DNA from: Oxalobacteraceae bacterium
GTDB taxonomy: Bacteria > Pseudomonadota > Gammaproteobacteria > Burkholderiales > Burkholderiaceae_D
Direction: 5' to 3'
Length of the DNA stretch: 64,000 bases
Assembly: GCA_027490725.1 (NCBI GenBank)
Contig: JAIXXN010000002.1
Coordinates: 90,996-154,995, forward strand
A program made the position numbers and the translations under genes. A model generated the notes under the pieces. That model saw only the letters and a list, made by a program, of their open reading frames with translations, was not told where the DNA came from and made no database searches. This document shows positions 40,204 through 49,009 of this stretch, one piece after another. How positions within the stretch are numbered: the stretch's first letter is position 1; each line of letters starts with the position of its first letter.

Positions 40204-41169
40204 CTACTGGCCCAGACTTTCCTTTTCCATCAGGATGTAGGTGCCGAAGGCATTCAGCCGATTGGCCGCCTGAAATGCCGGCAACTGCTCGAATTGTGAC
40301 CAGTCGGTCTGCTGATAGGCTTCTTCGAAACTGATGAGCTCCTGTACGGCCTTGCCCATCTGCAAGCGCAGGTATTCCAGATACGCTTTGGTCAGCTGCA
40401 TATCCCGTACAGTGTCGCGCGATGCCGCACCATGGCCCGGAATCACCAGCTGCGGCCGGACATCGAGCAAAGTCTCCAGCGTCTTGAGCCAGACCCGGCT
40501 ATCGGCATTGCCGACAAACGGAATGCGGCCCGAAAAATAGATATCGCCCGCGAATAGCACGCCGTCTTCTTCGACAAACAACAGGATGTCTTCTGCCGAA
40601 TGGGCGCCACTGCTATCGATAATCTGGAAGTGACTGGTGCCCACCTGAAAGCGCAGCACGCGCCGGGTAGAGAAATCGAGCCAGCGATCGGCCGCCACCA
40701 CCTGCGTGTCCTGATCTACCCATGGGTACAACTCGGCGCGTCGCTGTGCCAGCCGCTGCTGCGCCAGATCGGAACTCAGGTAGAGCTGCCCGGCCTGATG
40801 GGCAATGATCTCGGCGCCGATCTGGCGGAACGCCTGCAAGCCATAGATATGATCGGCATGGTAGTGGCCAACCACGACCATCCGGATCGGCTGCTGCGTG
40901 ATACGGCGGATCGCGGCGAGCATTGCCTCGCCAAGCGCCGGGGTCGCCAGCGCATCGTAGACCACTACCCCCTGATCCGTGACGACAAACCCGGCATTCG
41001 ACATAAAGCCCTTGTTGGCGGCGCTGGCCACCCCGGACTCCCCTTTGAAATAATAGACATGCGGACTGACCTGAATGGCCTCCAGCGTCAAACGCTCAGC
41101 TGCCATCAGCCCGAACGGCGCCAGCAACGCAGCGCACAGCACCAGCATAGTCCATCGCCACACGCGCAT
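40204..41169 (-). CDS. soxH: SoxH-like exported metallo-beta-lactamase-fold hydrolase
   Basis: A 321-aa protein with signal peptide (LVLCAALLAPFGLMAAE) and metal motif VVVGHYHADHIYGL, then SSGAHSAEDILLFVEEDGVLFAGDIYFSGRIPF and VIPGHGAASRDTV. Position in the sox directon between soxW-like and dsrE genes and the HYHADH type agree with SoxH, whose activity is not fully defined. The symbol is by similarity. The alternative is a generic periplasmic MBL hydrolase. Confidence 0.7.
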   Translation of the reverse strand: MRVWRWTMLVLCAALLAPFGLMAAERLTLEAIQVSPHVYYFKGESGVASAANKGFMSNAGFVVTDQGVVVYDALATPALGEAMLAAIRRITQQPIRMVVVGHYHADHIYGLQAFRQIGAEIIAHQAGQLYLSSDLAQQRLAQRRAELYPWVDQDTQVVAADRWLDFSTRRVLRFQVGTSHFQIIDSSGAHSAEDILLFVEEDGVLFAGDIYFSGRIPFVGNADSRVWLKTLETLLDVRPQLVIPGHGAASRDTVRDMQLTKAYLEYLRLQMGKAVQELISFEEAYQQTDWSQFEQLPAFQAANRLNAFGTYILMEKESLGQ

Positions 41170-41171
41170 CG

Positions 41172-41636
41172 CTAGGACTCCTTCCGAAGGCCGGCATGAC
41201 GCCGACGCAAAGCACTGCTGGCCTGCTGGATGTGCTGCTCCAGATAGGCGCCGTAAAAGCCCGCCTGATCCAGACCACGTAAAGGATCCGTCAGTGGCTG
41301 CATGGTTTCATCGAGAAACAGTACGGTCGGGAAAAAATTCACTTTCATCGCCTGTAAAAAATTGCCAACAGCGCGCGGCTGCCCGTCCAGATCACGCAGG
41401 GTTTGCACCTGATCCGACTCCAGCTCGCGGAGCAGCAAAGTGGCGGGAGCGCTAGCGCGCGCCAGCGGGAGCAGATAATTATTCCGGACTTCGGCGCAAT
41501 ACGCACAATCACTGCGCGACACCAGTAACAGCATCGGCACCGCGTACTGACGTAACAGCGCAGCATCGGCCTGTAAATTCTCCAGTGCTGTCAGCCCCTT
41601 ATGCATCCGCTTGATCCATGCTGCTGCCCACTTCAA
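41172..41636 (-). CDS. soxW: SoxW-like thioredoxin-fold protein
   Basis: A 154-aa thioredoxin-fold protein with LLLVSRSDCAYCAEVRNNYLLPL (CxxC active site CAYC) and cis-Pro strand NFFPTVLFLDE. This is the SoxW pattern (periplasmic reductant of SoxY). However the visible N-terminus (MKWAAAWIKRMHKGLTALENLQ) lacks a typical signal peptide, so location is uncertain. Its start overlaps the preceding stop (ATGA), and soxH follows by 2 bp. Confidence 0.7.
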   Translation of the reverse strand: MKWAAAWIKRMHKGLTALENLQADAALLRQYAVPMLLLVSRSDCAYCAEVRNNYLLPLARASAPATLLLRELESDQVQTLRDLDGQPRAVGNFLQAMKVNFFPTVLFLDETMQPLTDPLRGLDQAGFYGAYLEQHIQQASSALRRRHAGLRKES

Positions 41637-42157
41637 CTCAAATCAATCGCATCCTGCACCGCTGCAATCCCGGCCAGCGCACAGACCTCGTCCAGATCCC
41701 CGCCAGGGGCGCCGGAAACTCCAATCCCGCCAATAATGCTGCCCGCCGAGCGCAACACCAGACCGCCACCGATCATCGCCACCTGCGGCAGCGCGCGTAT
41801 CCCGCTGCTGGCCTGATCATAGGCAGTCGCCTTAACCAGTTCCGTGGTGGCGTTTTTAAAACTGATCGCGCTCCAGGCCTTGCGGGTGGCCGCTTCCGGC
41901 GCGTGCATTCCGGCCAGGCCATCGCGCAGCAATACCAGCGGAATCCCTGAACGGTCGAGCACCGCCACCGCTACCAGCGCACCGCGCTGGCGGCAATCAG
42001 CCAGCGCCGCCTGCGCTGCCACCAGCGCGGCGTCAAAACTGAGCACGCTCACTTTATCCACCGCATGGAGTTCGGCTGCCTGCGCACCGCAGACCGGCAA
42101 CAGCAGCGCCACGGACAGGGCTGACCAGGTTTTCCTGAACGCCCGGAGGCGGTTCAT
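41633..42157 (-). CDS. GlcG/HbpS-family exported protein
   Basis: A 174-aa protein with signal peptide (LSVALLLPVCGAQAAE). The GlcG/HbpS pattern is clear: AVAVLDRSGIPLVLLRDGLAGMHAPEAATRKAWSAISFK and MIGGGLVLRSAGSIIGGIGVSGAPGGDLDEVCALAGI. Members bind haem or cobalamin or act as small periplasmic sensors. Its start overlaps the soxB stop (ATGA). Its role in Sox is unknown; haem handling for SoxX, SoxA and SoxD cytochromes is a possible reason. Confidence 0.8.
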   Translation of the reverse strand: MNRLRAFRKTWSALSVALLLPVCGAQAAELHAVDKVSVLSFDAALVAAQAALADCRQRGALVAVAVLDRSGIPLVLLRDGLAGMHAPEAATRKAWSAISFKNATTELVKATAYDQASSGIRALPQVAMIGGGLVLRSAGSIIGGIGVSGAPGGDLDEVCALAGIAAVQDAIDLS

Positions 42158-43878
42158 GCTGCCATCCCCGGGTTGCCTTCCATACCCAGAATGGTAGGCT
42201 GGTTCAGCTGGCGCGGCTTAATTACGCGATGGTGTTTAAAATAGCTTTCCATCACATCCCAGATCGCCTCGCCCTTGACGCCTTCCGCGACCGGCGCCCA
42301 GCCAGCAACCTTATAGGTCTTGCCCGCCTCGAGTGGTTTGCCATTCAAGCTCAGGTGATTGATGCGCGCACCGGCTTTGGCATTCGGTGTGCAGGAATAC
42401 TTCAAGCCGCCGACCCGCACCATATCGCCCCCTTGCTGGAAGTAGGGATCCGGATTGAACAGGTTGTCGCAGACATCTTCCAGGATGGTCTTGATGGTGG
42501 CGCCTGTCATCTCCGTGAGAGTGGTCGCAGGATAGGTGATCGCCACCTGATCCATCAGGTGTTCGCGGGTGATGGTTTGCCCCGGCAGGATGGTGGTGCC
42601 CCAGCGGAAGCCGGGTGAGAACGCCATCTCGGCACCCTTGACTTCCATGAGCGCATCGACGATCAGCTGGTCCCAGGAACCATTGAAATTACCCCGGCGA
42701 TACAGCAAGCCTTCACTGACAGCCAGTCCTTCTTCGAGCTTGTTCTGGTAGGGCGCCCGGACGCGCTCGATCAGTGCCTGCATCTCGCGATCGGCCGGCA
42801 GCAGATTGGAAAATACCGGCAACAGGCGATACTGATAACCCTGGACTTTCCCGGCCCGCACATCCAGATCGAGTACGCCGAGGAATTTGCCGTTCGAGCC
42901 TGCATTGGTGACCAGCGTCTGCCCCTTGGCGTTCTGCACCACCACCGGCACTGGCACACCGTCATGCGTATGACCACCCATGATGGCATCAATGCCGGTC
43001 ACCCGCGCCGCCATTTTGAGGTCCACATCCATGCCGTTGTGGGACAGCACAATCACCGCCTGAGCGCCCTTCTGACGCGCTTCATCCACCATCAGCTGCA
43101 TATTCTCGTCCTGTATGCCGAACGACCAGTCCGGCACCATATAGCGCGGATTGGCAATCGGTGTGTACGGAAACGCTTGCCCGATAATCGCCACCGGCAC
43201 GCCCTGCATTTCGCGAATCACATAGGGCTGGAACACTTGATCACCAAAATCCGTGGTCTTCACGTTCTGCGCGAGGAAGTTAATCTGACCTTTGAAATCG
43301 TGCTCGATAATGTGCTTGACCCGCTCGGCACCGAGGGTAAATTCCCAGTGCGGACTCATCAGATTCACACCGAGTAATTTGCAGGCATCCACCATATCCT
43401 GGCCATTCGTCCACAAGGCGGTGGCCGAACCCTGCCAGGTATCGCCGCCATCGAGCAGCAAGGCATGCGGACGGCTGGCGCGCACCTGTTTGATCAGCGT
43501 TGCAAGGTGTGCAAAGCCGCCAATCTTGCCGTACTGCTGGGCCGCACGTTCGAAATCGAGATAAGTGAAAGCATGCGCCTGCGCCGTGTGGGCGGGAATC
43601 TTGAACTGCTTCAGCAATTGCTCGCCCACCAGATGCGGCGCCTTGCCATAGGCCGTGCCCACCCCCAGGTTAACGCTGGGCTCACGGAAATAGATCGGCA
43701 TCAGCTGGGCATGACAGTCCGTGAAATGCATCACGCTGACATTGCCGAAGGTGGGAAGTTGATACAGCTGCTCGCCGGCACCGGCCTGGGCCGCCAGCAC
43801 CTGTTTGCTGCCCAAAGCCATGCCACCGGCACTGGCAACAGCCAGCACCTGCAGAAATTCACGACGACTGATGCTCAT
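42154..43878 (-). CDS. soxB: SoxB thiosulfohydrolase
   Basis: A 574-aa periplasmic di-manganese enzyme that hydrolyses cysteine S-thiosulfonate on SoxY to release sulfate. It has a twin-arginine-type signal (SRREFLQVLAVASAGG) and metallophosphatase-fold motifs MHFTDCHAQLMP, LLDGGDTWQGSA, VLSHNGMD and MGGHTHDGVPVP. Length is typical. It lies 19 bp after soxX on the minus strand and is coupled to the HbpS-like gene. Confidence 0.95.
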   Translation of the reverse strand: MSISRREFLQVLAVASAGGMALGSKQVLAAQAGAGEQLYQLPTFGNVSVMHFTDCHAQLMPIYFREPSVNLGVGTAYGKAPHLVGEQLLKQFKIPAHTAQAHAFTYLDFERAAQQYGKIGGFAHLATLIKQVRASRPHALLLDGGDTWQGSATALWTNGQDMVDACKLLGVNLMSPHWEFTLGAERVKHIIEHDFKGQINFLAQNVKTTDFGDQVFQPYVIREMQGVPVAIIGQAFPYTPIANPRYMVPDWSFGIQDENMQLMVDEARQKGAQAVIVLSHNGMDVDLKMAARVTGIDAIMGGHTHDGVPVPVVVQNAKGQTLVTNAGSNGKFLGVLDLDVRAGKVQGYQYRLLPVFSNLLPADREMQALIERVRAPYQNKLEEGLAVSEGLLYRRGNFNGSWDQLIVDALMEVKGAEMAFSPGFRWGTTILPGQTITREHLMDQVAITYPATTLTEMTGATIKTILEDVCDNLFNPDPYFQQGGDMVRVGGLKYSCTPNAKAGARINHLSLNGKPLEAGKTYKVAGWAPVAEGVKGEAIWDVMESYFKHHRVIKPRQLNQPTILGMEGNPGMAA

Positions 43879-43897
43879 ATGCTTACCCTCTTCCCAC

Positions 43898-44515
43898 TTA
43901 CTGATTAATCGGCGATTGCGGGTCCAGCAGCAAGGCCATCACGTCTTTCATCTGCTGTTCGCTGAGGATGCCGGCAGCACCGTAACGCGGCATCACGGAA
44001 CAGGCATTCACGGCATGCGAACTGTAGAGTTTGGTCCAGGTGTAGCGCACCAGCGCTTCGGTCGGGCCGCCACGCAACTTGCCATATGCGGCCAGACTGG
44101 GGCCGATATTGCCAAACGCGATTTCAGTGGCCGAGATCTGGTGGCAAGCGTAGCAATTGCCGCCATTGGCGGTCTTCGCATCGTCGGAGAACTGCAAGCC
44201 TCGTCCGTTCTGGGCGATCTTCTCGCCCTCCTTCCAGTCGCCTAAGTACTTGCCGTCGGCCGGAAATTTGACGGCTTCCAGCTCCGCCTTCTCGAGTTTG
44301 GCACGTAGCTTGGCAGGTAAAGGACGCTGGGCATAGTCAGAACAGGCCTTCTGCAACGCCGACTGATCCAGGCGATCGAGTTTGGCGATGCCTTTCTCGG
44401 CAAACGAGGCTTTGAAGTTTGCCAGGTCATCGGCGGCGGCCGGCAAGGCCAGCAGCGCGACGCAGAACGCCAGCAACAGGGGCCGGGCTGGGTGAATCAT
44501 GTGCGGAGTAGTCAT
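43898..44515 (-). CDS. soxX: SoxX c-type cytochrome
   Basis: A 205-aa periplasmic cytochrome: signal peptide (LLAFCVALLALPAAA), one haem c motif GGNCYACHQI and the downstream Met-bearing segment (CSVMPRYGAAGILSEQQMKDVMALLLDP). The N-terminal extension of about 100 residues before the haem motif is a longer SoxX type. It forms SoxXA, which attaches thiosulfate to SoxY. It lies 36 bp after soxA. Confidence 0.92.
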   Translation of the reverse strand: MTTPHMIHPARPLLLAFCVALLALPAAADDLANFKASFAEKGIAKLDRLDQSALQKACSDYAQRPLPAKLRAKLEKAELEAVKFPADGKYLGDWKEGEKIAQNGRGLQFSDDAKTANGGNCYACHQISATEIAFGNIGPSLAAYGKLRGGPTEALVRYTWTKLYSSHAVNACSVMPRYGAAGILSEQQMKDVMALLLDPQSPINQ

Positions 44516-44551
44516 GATGTCTCTCAGTAAAAGGGGTCGCGGGGCGGGGAA

Positions 44552-45361
44552 TCAGCGTTTCAACGCAGGCGCATCCATCGTGCCACCTTGCGCCATGACG
44601 CCCAGGAAGGTGATCAGATCGACCGAGGTGAGCGAACCGTATTGCAGATCGGGGAAACGCTGCTGACGGAAGCAGTCATTCATGCGCCACTGCATGGTGC
44701 GCACTGCGCCCTGACTCACGCGATAGGCCGGCCAGGTCGCAAACGCTTTCTGCGTCTGGGCCGGATTCTGGAGATTCGGCAAATCCTGCAGACGGATCCG
44801 TTTGCCATCGGCGCCATGACAGGAGGCACAGTTAAAATCAAACGGCCCGCCACGATAGTAGAAGGCTTTCTGGCCACGGGCATAGGCAGCTTTTTCTTTG
44901 GGATGCGTCTGCGGTACTTTGATCTTGTAACCGCGCGACTCGGCCACCCCATAAGCGGTCAGTGCTTCCAGATCAGTGGCCCGTTCCCCCTGCGCCGAAT
45001 AGGGTTGACGCACCAGCTCCGAACGCTGGAAACCCTGCAGTGTCACCATGCAGTGCAGCAGTCGCGATTCGAAATCCATCACCTGATCGGTATCCTTGAA
45101 GTAGCGCGGCAGCTCCGCATAAGCGCCCTTCAAAACGCCCGGCCCTTTGCCAAAGTCACACCGTTCAAGCGAGACATTATTCGGGCCACGCTTGGTGGTC
45201 CACATGGCTTCGCCCTGCCCCTCCACCAGTTCGGCAGGATTGCCATCGGCCAGCATGGCACGGTATTTGGCGATTTCATCAGAAGCACTCTGGGCGCCGG
45301 CATTGGTCGCCAGCAGGCCCAGCAGTGCGGCTACGCACGCAGCGAGAGTCAGCTTATTCAT
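44552..45361 (-). CDS. soxA: SoxA c-type cytochrome, single haem motif
   Basis: A 269-aa periplasmic catalytic subunit of SoxXA. Signal peptide (LTLAACVAALLGLLATNAGA). One CxxCH (FNCASCHGADG) is present. The N-terminal domain has cysteines at LERCDFG and LHCMVTLQG but no CxxCH, matching monohaem SoxA proteins in which a disulfide replaces the first haem. The conserved ligand Cys is in RMNDCFRQQRFP. ATG 45361 gives the signal peptide; the longer frame to 45415 is not favoured. Confidence 0.93.
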   Translation of the reverse strand: MNKLTLAACVAALLGLLATNAGAQSASDEIAKYRAMLADGNPAELVEGQGEAMWTTKRGPNNVSLERCDFGKGPGVLKGAYAELPRYFKDTDQVMDFESRLLHCMVTLQGFQRSELVRQPYSAQGERATDLEALTAYGVAESRGYKIKVPQTHPKEKAAYARGQKAFYYRGGPFDFNCASCHGADGKRIRLQDLPNLQNPAQTQKAFATWPAYRVSQGAVRTMQWRMNDCFRQQRFPDLQYGSLTSVDLITFLGVMAQGGTMDAPALKR

Positions 45362-45426
45362 GGTGATCCAGTCAAGGTAGTCAGCATGCCGGGAACCGCC
45401 CGGCGTCCTAGTCATCTGCCCCAGCG

Positions 45427-45738
45427 TCAGGCGATGGTGGCTTCGTCGCTGCGGCTTTCGCCTTTGTTATCCAGCCAGCTGACCTGGATCTTCTCGCCCT
45501 TCGCACCACCCTTGAATTTAAAGGCCAGGAAAGGATTCTGCGAGACCGACTGGCCCCACAGGCACTGCAGCACCAGCTTACCGCTGCACATGGCTTTCAC
45601 TTCCTTGATAAAGTGGGCCGGCACCAGTTTGCCTGCACTATCTTTGCGCATACCACCTTCCATCGGGTGGGCCATCAATACTTTTACTTCGGTCGTACCG
45701 TTATTGTGATTGGCACGGATTTTCATCGGATCTGGCAT
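45427..45738 (-). CDS. soxZ: SoxZ sulfur-carrier partner
   Basis: A 103-aa Ig-like beta protein (MKIRANHNNGTTEVKVLMAHPMEGGMRKDSAGKLVPAHFIKEVK, then VSQNPFLAFKFKGGAKGEKIQVSWLDNKGES), full SoxZ length. It forms the heterodimer SoxYZ, carrying pathway intermediates on SoxY. SoxZ has no signal and is co-exported with SoxY. It lies 83 bp after soxY. Confidence 0.95.
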   Translation of the reverse strand: MPDPMKIRANHNNGTTEVKVLMAHPMEGGMRKDSAGKLVPAHFIKEVKAMCSGKLVLQCLWGQSVSQNPFLAFKFKGGAKGEKIQVSWLDNKGESRSDEATIA

Positions 45739-45821
45739 GCTGTTCTCCTCTGTTCATTATTCATGGATGCTGTCTTCCCCGCCGCATCGCGCTGGCCGGG
45801 CTGTGTTGCAGAAGGCTTGCG

Positions 45822-46277
45822 CTAGCCGCCGCAACCGCCCAGCGTCACTTTGGTTTCCTTGCTTGCGCTGTACAGTTTGCCGCCGGCTTTCACCACCACC
45901 AGCACATTGGTGCTCTGTCCCATCTTGAGGCGGGTCTGCACCATCGGTTCGGTGTCCGCGGGGATCATGAAGACTGCCGCCATCGGGTTAGGATTCTTTT
46001 CCACGAATAGGTAGATCTCCGTCGTGCCCGCCAGCGTGCTACTCACCGACACCGGCACCACCGCACCGTTCTCCGCGATGTCGGGCGTGGTGATGGTGAT
46101 CTCTTTGCTGTCAGCCGCCGTGCCCCCCAGGATGCGCAGCGCATCGACCAGATTCTTGGCATCGAAGCCGCTCTGCACATCGGCTGCCAGCACATCGGCC
46201 GCTGAAATCACCCCGGCAGCGATCAATACCCCAAATGCACCAGCCGATTTCAGCAGCGCGCGTCGATTCGTATCCAT
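45822..46277 (-). CDS. soxY: SoxY sulfur carrier
   Basis: A 151-aa periplasmic protein with a twin-arginine-type signal (NRRALLKSAGAFGVLIAAG) and the C-terminal carrier arm GGCGG, whose Cys binds thiosulfate and persulfide intermediates. All key SoxY features are present. It lies between soxD and soxZ in the sox directon. Confidence 0.96.
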   Translation of the reverse strand: MDTNRRALLKSAGAFGVLIAAGVISAADVLAADVQSGFDAKNLVDALRILGGTAADSKEITITTPDIAENGAVVPVSVSSTLAGTTEIYLFVEKNPNPMAAVFMIPADTEPMVQTRLKMGQSTNVLVVVKAGGKLYSASKETKVTLGGCGG

Positions 46278-46334
46278 AATGTCCCCTTTTTAGGCTTGAT
46301 GATGCAGTGTGTGATTGCTAAATGTGCTACCCGC

Positions 46335-47408
46335 TTACGGTGCGCCCGACAACAGCCACGCAGCGATGACCTTGAGTTCGCCATCCTGTAACTGGCTCTG
46401 CGGCGGCATCGGCACAGCGCCCCATACGCCAGTACCGCCGGATTTGATTTTCCCCATCAGATAAGCCTCAGCATCGGCCATGCCGCGATACTTCGCCGCC
46501 ACCTGATTGAAGCCCGGACCGACCAGCTTACTTTTCATGCCATGGCAGGCCGTGCAGGAATTTTTGCTGAGCAACGCTTTCAGCTCGCTGCTTGCCGCCG
46601 CCACCGGCGGCGGCTTCGGCGCGGTCGCAGCAGGCACTATGGTGCTGGCTTTCAATGGGCGCGCTGGCTGCGTGGTATCAGCACCCCGCACGGCACCGAC
46701 CCCGCGATTCTGTTCTGCCAGATTGCCATGGGCGTTGCGGGCAAAATCAGGCAGTGCAGAACTGACTTGTTCGCTCGGACAATTCTGCATACAGGCGATA
46801 TTTTTCACGTCCGGCTTGCCACTGGTCAGCCACAGCCCATCAAAGCGCACCAGTCCGTTGCGGTTCGGCAGTTTATTCTGCACCTCGGCGATATTCTCAT
46901 TCGACAAGGTGAAGTCCGAAGGCACCACACCGCTCAGGTTCATGATGTAGGCCACCACTGCATAGACTTCATCAGGCTGCAAGGATTTCGGTGCAGTCCA
47001 TGGCATCGCACGGTTGATGTAGTCCCACATGGTGGAGATCCTGGCCAGTTTCATCATGGTGGTTTTCTGTGCCACGCCCCCCTTGGCATTGGCTGCGACA
47101 ATCCCGCTCCGGATATCCTCGGCGGTAGTGCCTCCCACAATCGGTGGAAATACTTCATTGAGTTCGCCGAAACTACCGTGACAGCTGGCACATTTGCCTT
47201 CCCAGATCTGCTCGCCCTGCAGCACCGTACCGCGCCCCCGTGGCAAGCCCTTGAAGTCGCCTCGCACATCGATATCCCAGGCCTTGACCTCGGCTGGCGT
47301 GGCGGGGCGCCCGATCGATTGCCACGGTTTGTCTTCAGCCTGCGCAGTCATCCAGGCGCCCAGCATCAAACTGAACAGCAGCGCGGTTTTCACATAATGC
47401 TTATTCAT
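46335..47408 (-). CDS. soxD: SoxD di-haem cytochrome subunit
   Basis: A 357-aa periplasmic cytochrome, partner of SoxC in sulfane dehydrogenase. Two haem c motifs: KCASCHGSFGE (N-terminal domain) and SCTACHGMKSKLVGPGF (C-terminal domain). A Pro/Ala-rich linker joins them, and the central region contains CMQNC. ATG 47408 overlaps the soxC stop (TGATG); the frame to 47456 is not favoured. Confidence 0.94.
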   Translation of the reverse strand: MNKHYVKTALLFSLMLGAWMTAQAEDKPWQSIGRPATPAEVKAWDIDVRGDFKGLPRGRGTVLQGEQIWEGKCASCHGSFGELNEVFPPIVGGTTAEDIRSGIVAANAKGGVAQKTTMMKLARISTMWDYINRAMPWTAPKSLQPDEVYAVVAYIMNLSGVVPSDFTLSNENIAEVQNKLPNRNGLVRFDGLWLTSGKPDVKNIACMQNCPSEQVSSALPDFARNAHGNLAEQNRGVGAVRGADTTQPARPLKASTIVPAATAPKPPPVAAASSELKALLSKNSCTACHGMKSKLVGPGFNQVAAKYRGMADAEAYLMGKIKSGGTGVWGAVPMPPQSQLQDGELKVIAAWLLSGAP

Positions 47409-48751
47409 CAGGACACCTGTACGTTGGTCACTTCGCCATTCGGGTGGACTTGCCACGACTGGATAGCATTGTTGTGATAGATCGACTTGGTGCCGCGCAC
47501 TGCCCTGAGCTGGCTAATTTTGGGCTGGACATAGCCGGTTTCATCAATTGCACGACTTTGCAAGATGGCAGGCGAGCCGTCCCAAACCCAGTCAATATTG
47601 AAGCGTGTAAGTGCTTTGGAGAGGAGCGGCGTTTCCAGCCGCGCAGTACGCCAGTTGCGACCGCCATCGGCACTGACATCGACCCGCTTGATTTTGCCGC
47701 GCCCGGACCAGGCCAGGCCGGTGACGTTGTAATAGCCCTTGTCGAGCAAGATCTGGCCACCCGAGGGCGCGGTAATCACACTCTTACATTCCTGCACCGA
47801 GGTGTACTGGCGGTGCATGCCGTCGGGCATCATGTCGATATAGTGGATGGTTTCGTCTTTGGTGTCATACCGCTGATCGCCAACTTCGATACGACGCAAG
47901 TATTTCACCCAGCTGACCCCCTGCACACCGGGCACTACCAGGCGCAGCGGATAACCATTTTCCGGACGCAGCATCTCACCATTCATCGCCCAGGCGACGA
48001 TCACGTCATCCATGGCGCGATCAATACTGATGGTGCGCGTCATGCTGGAACCATCCGCGCCTTCCGCCAGCACATATTTCGCCGTCCGTTTATCGTAGCC
48101 GCACATTTCCAGCAACGTGGACAGCAGCACCCCGGTAAATTCCGAGCAACTCAGCATGCCATGGGTATATTGCACGGTCGGCAAGGCGACATTGCCCCAT
48201 TCCGCGCCGGTATTGGCACCGCACTCGATAAAATGAATACGCGACACGCTCGGCAGGCGCATCAGATCATCCATGCTGAATACCCGTTCCTGCTTGACCA
48301 GCCCATTGATCATCAGGCGGTGCTGGCTGGGATCAATGTCATGCCAGCCTTGATGGTGGCGCTCGAAGTGCAGGCCGCTCGGTGTAATGATGCCGAACAA
48401 GCCCTGTAAGGGCGTAAAGCTCACCGAGGCTTGCGACACCCGCGTCAGCCCGGGACTTTCCCGGCGCTGCAGATTTTTTTCCCACTGCGACGGCATGCCG
48501 TATCCCAATGCCGCGACCGACTGGCCCAGTGTCTTGCTATGGGTAGGAAGGTTCAGAATCGCAGGCTCGCCATCGCTGCTGGCTGCAGTGCTAGCTGCAG
48601 CAGTGCTGGCCGCCACACCGGCGCCCATCGCGAGTGCCTTCCCCATGAAACTACGGCGCGCTTTGCGTGCCTCCTCCAGCGTGGCAGCATCCAGAAAACC
48701 TTCAGGCGCCTTGACGATACGACCGATGATCTTTTTCAGTTCTTGAGACAC
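47408..48751 (-). CDS. soxC: SoxC molybdopterin sulfane dehydrogenase subunit
   Basis: A 447-aa sulfite-oxidase-family Moco protein. Motifs: HHQGWHDIDPSQHRLMINGLV, RIHFIECGANTGAEW (Cys ligand of Mo), DDVIVAWAMNGEMLRPENGYPLRLVVPGVQGVSWVKYLRRIEVGDQ and VDVSADGGRNWRTARLE (dimerisation domain). An N-terminal RARRSFMGKALAMGAGVAAS region looks like a twin-arginine export signal. With SoxD it oxidises the sulfane sulfur on SoxY, so the pathway can go fully to sulfate. It heads the sox directon. Confidence 0.95.
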   Translation of the reverse strand: MSQELKKIIGRIVKAPEGFLDAATLEEARKARRSFMGKALAMGAGVAASTAAASTAASSDGEPAILNLPTHSKTLGQSVAALGYGMPSQWEKNLQRRESPGLTRVSQASVSFTPLQGLFGIITPSGLHFERHHQGWHDIDPSQHRLMINGLVKQERVFSMDDLMRLPSVSRIHFIECGANTGAEWGNVALPTVQYTHGMLSCSEFTGVLLSTLLEMCGYDKRTAKYVLAEGADGSSMTRTISIDRAMDDVIVAWAMNGEMLRPENGYPLRLVVPGVQGVSWVKYLRRIEVGDQRYDTKDETIHYIDMMPDGMHRQYTSVQECKSVITAPSGGQILLDKGYYNVTGLAWSGRGKIKRVDVSADGGRNWRTARLETPLLSKALTRFNIDWVWDGSPAILQSRAIDETGYVQPKISQLRAVRGTKSIYHNNAIQSWQVHPNGEVTNVQVS

Positions 48752-48799
48752 CTGAGCTCTCCCTGTGCGCGGAATTCAATTAAATCCGTATTTAACTAC

Positions 48800-48819
48800 A
48801 TACGCATATATTCAAGTAT
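48800..48819. promoter_or_regulatory. AT-rich inverted repeat upstream of soxC
   Basis: ATAC-N12-GTAT occurs in the 258-bp gap between soxC and the upstream arsR-type gene, in an AT-rich stretch (48770-48830). It resembles ArsR-type operators and the palindrome at 34304. No clear sigma-70 promoter is assigned. The rest of the gap (48830-49009) holds no visible gene. Confidence 0.35.
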
Positions 48820-49009
48820 CAGGTATTTTTCCACAAGCACTTTCAGTGATGCGTCGCAGCAATTGTGGAGGGATACCGACAGAGAGACCGCACTGCGCAG
48901 CAGTTGGCAGCGTGGTGGGTGGCAGGCCCGAAGTCATCGGGCAGGCGCTAGTGAAACAGGAGGGAGCCGTTGTTTCCTGAACGAAACGGAACGGCAGTAT
49001 CGACCGCTG

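Noticed and set aside
47444..48409. Long antisense frame inside soxC (321 codons)
   Set aside because: SoxC is intact and conserved on the other strand; the frame has His/Gln-rich shadow composition.
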